From NCBI GenBank assembly GCA_964019695.1, contig OZ026530.1:36814835-36878834 (forward strand): a stretch of DNA of 64,000 nt, in the 5' to 3' direction. Below the pieces are notes generated by a model. It saw only the letters and a program-made list of their open reading frames with translations. It did no database searches and was not told the origin of the DNA. Source of the DNA: Loripinus fragilis. Taxonomy: Eukaryota > Mollusca > Bivalvia > Lucinida > Lucinidae. Position numbers and translations under genes: made by a program. Below are positions 57,690 through 64,000 of this stretch, piece by piece; within the stretch, counting starts at the first letter, position 1, and each line of letters begins with the position of its first letter.

Positions 57690-58260
57690 AAAGAACCTTG
57701 CGTTAATTCAAATATGGTTTCGTGTACGTCTTTATGACAGTTCGGACTTAAGGACTTATATATGGATGAGATGGTTGGGGCCTGACGCTTTGGCTATTGT
57801 CAGACCCACGGAGGTTTTACTATTGGATTTCTTTTGCTCCGGTATTCAGTTGTATGTACTGTTGAGTCCTTATGTTTGCTTTAACTCCTTTTTTTAATCT
57901 TAATTTATATGTTTTAGAAGAAAATTCATGGATAAGTTAGAGGTATTTCATGCAAACCAAACATCTCTGTGTCTTGTTCCACATTAGAACTAAGGGGGAT
58001 GACACTGTGAAACTTGTTTAAGCCCTGCAGTAAAAATAGTTTTCCTGACCGTTCCAAGGCGGTGCTTCTTTTGTGGATCATTTTTGTTATTTATGCATCG
58101 TGCTTGTCATGCTTTCTTGTCTGTTCATTGCAACCTCGTGGGCACCTGCTTGGAAATGGCTAACCTCTTGGTTTGCTTGTATGTGAAGCTTTTTGTGTTT
58201 TGTCAATTTTTCATGTGGTTCCCTTGGTCAGGCGTATATTGATTTATGATATTTGCCTTC
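57690..58260 (+). repeat. Penelope-like type II UTR and tail, diverged
   Basis: GGTTGGGGCCTGACGCTTTG, TCTTTTGCTCCGGTATTCAG, CATGCAAACCAAACATCTC, GACCGTTCCAAGGCGGTGCT, and a decayed terminal tail (CCTTGGTCAGGCGTA). No coding. Confidence 0.65.
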
Positions 58261-58529
58261 TTACGTTCTTTTATCTCGCTACCCAGTGTGTACAAAGTAT
58301 ACCTGGCGATAATACGTGTGAGGGCCTCAGGCAGTATATAGATAAAGGGAAAGAACAAAAAGTTTATAGGTTTTGGGAATGCTGTAACCAAAGCAACATT
58401 GTCCCACAAAATAGCTGCTATGAGTTTTGATTAAAGTAAGAGTAAGTCAATAATTTTAAGCAAGGATAGCTGTATTCGGTTAAAATATGTTATGCTTCTA
58501 GATATGTATACAGCTATGGTATATTCGCA

Positions 58530-58620
58530 CGCTACAGTAGGTGTATTCTTAGGCTACGCAGTAGCTGTATTCGTAGGCTTCCTTCAAATACAGCTACGGA
58601 GTAGCTCTATTCAAAGATAG
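58530..58620. repeat. 24-bp imperfect tandem repeat
   Basis: Units based on GGCTACGCAGTAGCTGTATTC, two direct and one partly inverted (AATACAGCTACGGAGTAGCT), giving local hairpin potential. Confidence 0.5.
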
Positions 58621-58889
58621 ACATTTTGAACTTTAAATTTATCATTTCGTATGGTCAACGATAATACATTTTGGGTGCTTTCTGACGTGTGAATATAAAA
58701 TGGTTTGTATGTGTCACACCTGTGAAGAACTTGTGTTACTTTTTTCTCAGATACGAAAAATCGGCAGCAAATCCTGATACAAGTGAAAAATGGTACAAAA
58801 TCCTCATACATGTGAAGAATTTATTGATACTTTCTGGCATTGAAAGAATTGCTAAGTATTCGTCACATCTGTGACCTGGATTTTATTGT

Positions 58890-59215
58890 GCCTCCTGCAA
58901 AGCAAGGCTGACACATTGGGATCATGACTCAGGTGGCGGCGTCGTCGTCGTCGTCTGTGGCGTCACACTTTTTTATTTCCGATCGAAAACTCTTGAAGGT
59001 GTGCATCAGTTTCATTTAAACTTTACAAAAGAGTCAGGCATCATAAAATACAGGTCAAGTTTGATAAGGGGGGTAATCCGCAAATAGTTGACTGAGTCAT
59101 GGCCCTTTTTGACTTAGCTTTTGGCTAAATTGTCAATTTGAAATTAGAGATCATTTGCAAATTTTTGACTGAGTTATGGCCCTCTTTTGACTTAGGTTAA
59201 AGCTAATGCAAAAGC
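58890..59215. repeat. Dispersed repeat with GTC microsatellite, copy 2
   Basis: Same order as 3885-4160: CTGCAAAGCAAGG, a (GTC)n run at about 58939-58958, TTTCCGATCGA, GGGGGGTAATCCGCAAAT and TTTTGGCTAAATTG. It directly precedes the satellite array at 59495. Confidence 0.65.
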
Positions 59216-59494
59216 TATATTGGCCTTTTTGTGGTTTAACTTCACATTTCTCCAAACCTATAATATCTGACAACTTCCCGCTATGGGCCATGGTTACCAA
59301 GTGCCTGTAGATAAGCATGACAGTGATGAAACATTTACCCCACCCCCTGACCCCTTAGTTGGGGTCAAGGTCGAATATTTAAATTTCGCTATAACTCAGT
59401 GAGGTGTCAATATTTTTACGGAAATTTCGCATTCAGACAGAGGTACAAAAAATATGAAACATATCAAACGTGATTTTCGATGGAAGGCCTTTGT

Positions 59495-61135
59495 CTGTAC
59501 CCCCGGGACTTAGGGATGGGGTCAAAAGTTCAAAATTCAACTTTTTCAGAACATGGTCATGTTGCATATCAAATTAAAGAGAATCACGAATGCAGCAACA
59601 TGGTACCAAATATTTTGCTTGCAGATACCCTGACCCTGAGGATGGGGCAAATAGGTCAAAATTTACCTTTTTCAGAACATGGTCACATTGAATATCAATT
59701 TAAAGGAAATCAGAAAATGCAGCAGCAAGGTAGCAAATATTTGCCTGGAGATGCCTACCCCCTCGCCCCAACCCTGGGGATGGGGTCAGAAGGTCAAAAT
59801 TCATTTTTTTCAGAACATGGTCATGTTGCATATCAAAATTAAAGAGAATCACGAATGCAGCAACGTGGTAGCAAATATTTTGCCCGCAGACACCCCCCCC
59901 CCCACACCTACACCCCCGACCCTGTGGATGGGATCAGTAGGTAAAAAATCAGTTTTTTTTTCAGTACATGGTCACATTGAATATCAATTTAGAGGAAGTC
60001 AGAAAATGCAGCAAAAAGGTAGCAGATATTTGCCCTTAGATGCCTAACCCCTCGCCCTGACCCTGGGGATGGGGTCAGAAGGTCAAAATTCAACTTTTTC
60101 AGAACATGGTCATGTTGCATATCAAAATAAAAGAGAATCACGAATGCAGCAAGGTGGTAGCAAATATTTGGCCCGCAGACCCCCCCAACCTACACCCCCG
60201 ACCCTGTGGATGGGATCAGTAGGTAAAAACCAGTTATTTTCAGTACATGGTCATGTTACTTATCAAATTAAAGAGAATCACAAATGCAGCAACATGGTAG
60301 CAAATATTTTGCCCGCGGACACCCTGGACCCTGGGGATGGGGTCAATAGGTCAAAATTCAACTTTTTCAGAACATGGTCATGTTGCATATCAATTTAAAG
60401 GAAATCACTAAATGCAGCAGCATGGTAGCAAATATTTTGCCCGCAGACCCCTACCCAACTACCCCACCCCCGACCCTGGGGATTGGAGTCACTTGGTCAA
60501 AGGTCAACTTTTTCAGAACATGGTCACGTTATATATCAAATTAAAGATAATCACAAATGCAGCAACATGGTAGCAAATATTTTGCCCGCAGTCATCCCCG
60601 ACCCTGGGGATGGGGTTAAGGTTCAACTTTTTCAGAATATGGTCACGGTGCATATCAAATTAAAGAGAATCACGAACACAGCAACATGGTAGAGACTATT
60701 TTGCCCGCATACCCCCTCCCCCCAAGAACCCTAGGGATGGGACAATAGGTCAAAATTCAACTTTTCCAGAACATGGTCATGTTGCATATCAAATTAAATG
60801 GAATCACGAAATGCAGCAACATGGTAGCAAATATTTTGTCCGCAGATCCCCCCACACACATACACTCGCCTTTACCGGGTCAATAGGTCAAAATTCAGCT
60901 TTTTTAGAACATGGTCATGTTGCATATCCAATTAAATGCAATCACGAAATGCAGCAGCATGGTAGCAGCTATTTTGCCTGCAGACCCCCATGTCCCTGAC
61001 CTGGCCAATAGGTCAAAAGTCAACTTTTTCAGAACATTGTCATGTTGCATATCAAATTAAAGGGAATCATGAATGCAGTAACATGGAAACAAATAGTTTG
61101 CTCGCAGACACGCCCCCACCCAAGGTTAACTTAGG
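59495..61135. repeat. Degenerate satellite, 12 units of ~135 bp
   Basis: The landmark CAGAACATGGTCA(T/C) recurs at 59551, 59677, 59815, 59966, 60104, 60245, 60372, 60518, 60637, 60771, 60909 and 61034, with intervals of 119-151 bp. Each unit also has GGGGATGGGGTCA, ATATCAA(A/T)TTAAAG, AATGCAGCA and AGCAAATATTTTGCCCGCAG, followed by a C-rich spacer of variable length. Long open frames across the array in several frames are a by-product of few stop codons per unit. Confidence 0.85.
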
Positions 61136-61280
61136 GGGCTGGAGAAATGGGATTTATGTTTTGTGATTTATAAGTTTTCTAAAATACCCTTTGCCCGGGA
61201 TATAAATTTGACATATTTGCCTTGTTTGACTTCTGTTTGGCAAGGCAACACATCCTTATCTCGGAATTCTTGTGTGAATA

Positions 61281-61460
61281 ATTGGTACTTATTCCTCTTT
61301 CATGTGTGAAAAATTGGTACCAATGCATCTTACATGTGTAGAATTGGTACTAATTCCTCTTACATGTAAAAAATTGGTACCAGTACCTCACGCAAGAGAA
61401 GAATTGGCACCAATTCCTCACTAAGAGAAGAATTGGTACCAATAACTCACACATGTGAAG
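61281..61460. repeat. 30-bp repeat with GGTACC, 6 units
   Basis: AATTGGTACC-type blocks at 61281, 61313, 61343, 61373, 61403 and 61432 (spacing 29-32), separated by CTCACACATGTGAAG-like spacers. Two further units lie near 61613 and 61638. Confidence 0.7.
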
Positions 61461-61639
61461 AATCTCATTTTGATATATATGCCAATGCAGAATGCAGCAG
61501 CTTTGTGGGGTACTATATCGATGTGAGGAACTTGCATGATTGCCACATGAAATTTGACTACGTGCATATTTCTCTCACACATGAAAAATATTGGTATGAA
61601 ATCGATGACGTATTGGTACCAATTATTCACGCGATGTGA

Positions 61640-62309
61640 GAATTGGTTCCAATTCTTCGCCTGAAATTTACGAAGTGTAAAAATTACGGTTGAAAATAGC
61701 CCTACAACAACGCACCTTGGGCTAGTCAAGGTGACTTCTAGTCACAATTATAAAGACACTCACTGGCACACCACGTTGAAACTTTCCTCAACCAACCCAA
61801 TTCAAACCACCACGCCACGTGGCACGTAGAGGCAAAACAGTTATCTAAAATCTGTGATTTACACAGTTAATATATATATTATACTGTACGGTAGTCGCCT
61901 TCTCTATATTATGAGATATATACTACTATAAAAACACTTTGAAATAATTAAATACTTACCTTTTGTCACAGAAAAAATCCTTTTTTCGACCATCGTCAGA
62001 CCTCGTGTCTTCAACAGCCTCCGAGTACTAAAGGTATGGCGTAGACAGCTATAACTCTTCTCACAAAGAGCTTTAATGAATTGTTTAGTAGCGATTTCTT
62101 TTCGAATTGCGTAAACATTATCTTGAAGGAGTAATAATTATGAAACTATTAACGAAAATATCAAGACAATGCGACATAATAATAGCAAATTGCAATAATT
62201 TAATGCATCGTGTCGTGTTTTTTATTTGCTTTTTCAAGTAAAACATATCGAAAAGGTTGATATTAACGCGAGAAAAAAATAAAATATTTAGCGCGAAAAA
62301 CAGTCTTTT
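61640..62309. other. Intergenic, nothing recognised
   Basis: AT-rich with an AT dinucleotide stretch near 61870. No gene supported. Confidence 0.4.
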
Positions 62310-63205
62310 TCTCTCACATTTAAGTAGCAAGTGGTGGCGTATATACGCTTCCGTAAAGGTCAGTGGGTAATTTTTAAACGCTGAAAAGCATTTTTATTAA
62401 GTCAAAACTGCCTTAAGTGAAGGGGTTATAGAACTCATACTTAATTTTTGTTGCCATGACATTGCGGTTTTTATCTAAATTTGAACGTTAACTTTAAGTT
62501 TTACCAAAATAGGCATTATTTACAATAAAATTACTCACCTGGTCTTGAGGACTAGATAGATTAAACATATTTTAATTAAAGTTAACACGTCATTAAGAAG
62601 CAGAAAAATGCTTGAAAAATGATAAAGAGTGTGATTACCCTGTAAATAGAGGACGGCGCGTTTTAAAAACTTCCTTATGACGTATTAAGCATGTTTTAAG
62701 CAAAACGCAAAGAAAAATACACAGCGATGTTCATTATTGCATCACCAGTAGATAACTCAAAATGACGTTTATCATAAAATTAGTGACGTCACAATCATGT
62801 CTGTTTACTCGAGATTGAAACAAGATTATAAAACTTTTTCCTGCAAGCAAGTTTGTCAATGTACCTTTTTTTGCATCTAAAATTTGGTGCCATTTTGTCT
62901 CAAACTTACATAGATATAACACTATATCCGCACATGTTCTAAAACGTGTATGGCAATATGCTTCAGAAAAACTTTAGTATATAAGAATGGCCTATATATA
63001 AGCGTCTTTAACTCGAGAAAAGTGAGTGTTTCTTTATGTTTTGTGCCATTTTAAAGGCGACAAATAATTCTTTCCAGAAAGGTATGACATTTTGTCGTAG
63101 CATATATGTGAAGAAAGTTATGAAGCTACTTGCATTCATATTTGAACAGTCGTACTCACACCGAGGACGAATATTAATGATGGTCCGTTTTAACTCTGAA
63201 GTCAA
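62310..63205 (-). repeat. Dispersed repeat with coding-like block, copy B
   Basis: Minus-strand partner of 38230-38870. The coding-like block is at 63010-63160 and the CGTATATACGC/CACCACTTGC end at 62320-62360. The interval between these ends is about 840 bp here against about 570 bp in copy A, so one copy carries an insertion or the other a deletion. Confidence 0.5.
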
Positions 63206-63384
63206 ATAAAATCAATCACTTCTCATCTTATTTGGGCCGCGGCGTGAGAAAACCTGACTGTGAGGATTCCGACGAAGTGAGATTCAAATCAGCCTGCTCA
63301 GCTACAAATACTAGTTAGAAAAGTAAAAAAAAATCATTCCCAACAATCTAGATATATTACTTTCAGATAAGCGAATAATAAAGG

Positions 63385-63475
63385 CGATAATCAGACTGCG
63401 CGGATGCGCAGGCTGATCTGCGCCTTTGCTGTTCGCAATTCCCCGAAGACAGATTTTTTTCGCGTCGAGGGCCAA
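63385..63475. repeat. GC-rich palindromic repeat fragment
   Basis: AGACTGCGCGGATGCGCAGG core with GATCTGCGCCTTTGC, then CGAAGACAG...TCGCGTCGAGGGCC. This is the core and end block of the 745/14740 family, also related to the internal palindrome of the MITEs at 15617 and 17191. Confidence 0.5.
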
Positions 63476-63570
63476 TTACAAAATATTAATTAAATATTAT
63501 ATCGAAAAGATGAAGAGCGTGGTACATAATGTATAGTCTGCCAACAACCATTCAAAGAAATAGACGTTAA

Positions 63571-63799
63571 ACTGTAAATTCGGAAATTTTCGCGATAATT
63601 TTATTTTCGCGAATAGTGTTAATTTTAAGACATATTTTCTGACGTACAGAATCGTGATTATGACATGATTTACCTTCATCAGTACATTTAAATGACAGAA
63701 TAATTTGGCTGTTTCACGAGGATTTAATTTTCACGAAACTTCACATATGCGAAATTTCGCGAAAATAAAACTCTCGCGAACTTTTCCGAATTTTACAGT
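63571..63799. mobile_element. MITE, 229 bp, CGCGAA-rich
   Basis: Inverted termini ACTGTAAATTCGG...TTTTCGCG and CGCGAA...CCGAATTTTACAGT. The interior has repeated TTTCGCGA motifs. It ends 8 bp before the start codon of the candidate exon at 63808. Confidence 0.65.
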
Positions 63800-63807
63800 A
63801 GATAAAA

Positions 63808-63937
63808 ATGGTGATGCTTAGACAAAAGGAAATTATCCTTGTTTTACTTGGTTTTGTGATAGTACATGTTGTGTTGATCATTTACATTATCACAGCGAAG
63901 CAAGGATATTTAGAATATGCAAACAATGTGAAAAGAG
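63808..63937 (+). CDS. Candidate first coding exon, type II membrane protein
   Basis: The ATG at 63808 has a good context (AAAAATGG). Forty-three codons follow before a donor-like AGAG|GTAATT at 63937/63938, splitting a codon after its first base. The N-terminus is short and basic (MVMLRQKE), followed by an uncleaved-looking hydrophobic segment of about 20 residues (IILVLLGFVIVHVVLIIYII) and then polar, lumenal-looking residues (TAKQGYLEYANNVKR). This is the layout of a single-pass type II membrane protein such as a Golgi enzyme, but the family cannot be told from the anchor alone. The next exon lies beyond the window. The frame would stop 2 codons into the intron. The MITE immediately upstream may supply part of the 5' UTR. 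Confidence 0.4.
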
Positions 63938-64000
63938 GTAATTAACATCAATTCTCTGTAACTACTGAACCTGTTAAAATAGAGGTTGTTCACGCTCGGT

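Noticed and set aside
59480..60398. Three overlapping open frames of 109-122 codons encoding repeated GHVAYQ-like peptides
   Set aside because: They lie in different frames of the same degenerate satellite. The repeats explain both the open frames and the peptide similarity, and spacer lengths are not multiples of three.

Overview
The window looks like gene-poor nuclear DNA of a marine invertebrate, most likely a bivalve mollusc. That is an inference from the mix of repeats: tRNA-derived SINEs, Penelope-like retroelements, Gypsy-type and L1/Tx1-like retrotransposons, many short inverted-repeat elements, and AT-rich sequence with no long intact ORFs. I found no bacterial operon structure, rRNA, tRNA gene or CRISPR array. 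No complete host gene is visible. Host-like coding sequence is limited to a broken C2H2 zinc-finger array (2.4-3.6 kb), a duplicated copy of its 3' tail (12.9-13.2 kb), a frame-disrupted coding-like stretch on the minus strand (55.2-56.3 kb), a possible internal exon (53.9 kb) and a possible first coding exon at the right edge (63.8 kb).

Layout. 0-6.8 kb: a foldback palindrome, the zinc-finger pseudogene, microsatellite-bearing dispersed repeats, and a two-copy tandem repeat split by a SINE with an 11-bp target duplication. 6.8-12.8 kb: a Penelope-like reverse transcriptase cut immediately after its YLDD catalytic motif by a 4.3-kb element with long terminal inverted repeats and a TTA target duplication. 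12.9-17.5 kb: the zinc-finger tail copy and several MITEs. 17.6-26.3 kb: one full-length, minus-strand LTR retrotransposon with 2.5-kb LTRs about 98.5% identical, a GATTT target duplication and a tRNA-Leu primer site. Its interior holds gag (one stop codon), protease, the integrase zinc domain, and then only the C-terminal tail of RNase H. Integrase before RNase H is the Gmr1-like, Ty1/copia-style pol order. 27-31.4 kb: a decayed L1/Tx1-like LINE carrying an inverted-repeat insertion. 31.5-36.6 kb: a 5.1-kb structure bounded by inverted arms of about 650 bp, holding Penelope-like tails and a 98-bp tandem array. 36.7-58.3 kb: many Penelope-like fragments in both orientations plus SINEs. One copy (49.5-51.1 kb) keeps an N-terminal GIY-YIG endonuclease upstream of the RT, the permuted Naiad/Chlamys-like order. 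58.9-61.5 kb: a dispersed repeat, a 12-unit degenerate satellite of about 135 bp, and a 30-bp array. 62-64 kb: an inverted copy of the 38-kb repeat, a MITE, and the candidate first exon.

The elements form an insertion history rather than a pathway. The most informative are the internally deleted Gmr1-like retrotransposon, which can only have moved with proteins supplied in trans, and the permuted Penelope-like family. All assignments come from reading motifs by eye; no database or alignment search was run.
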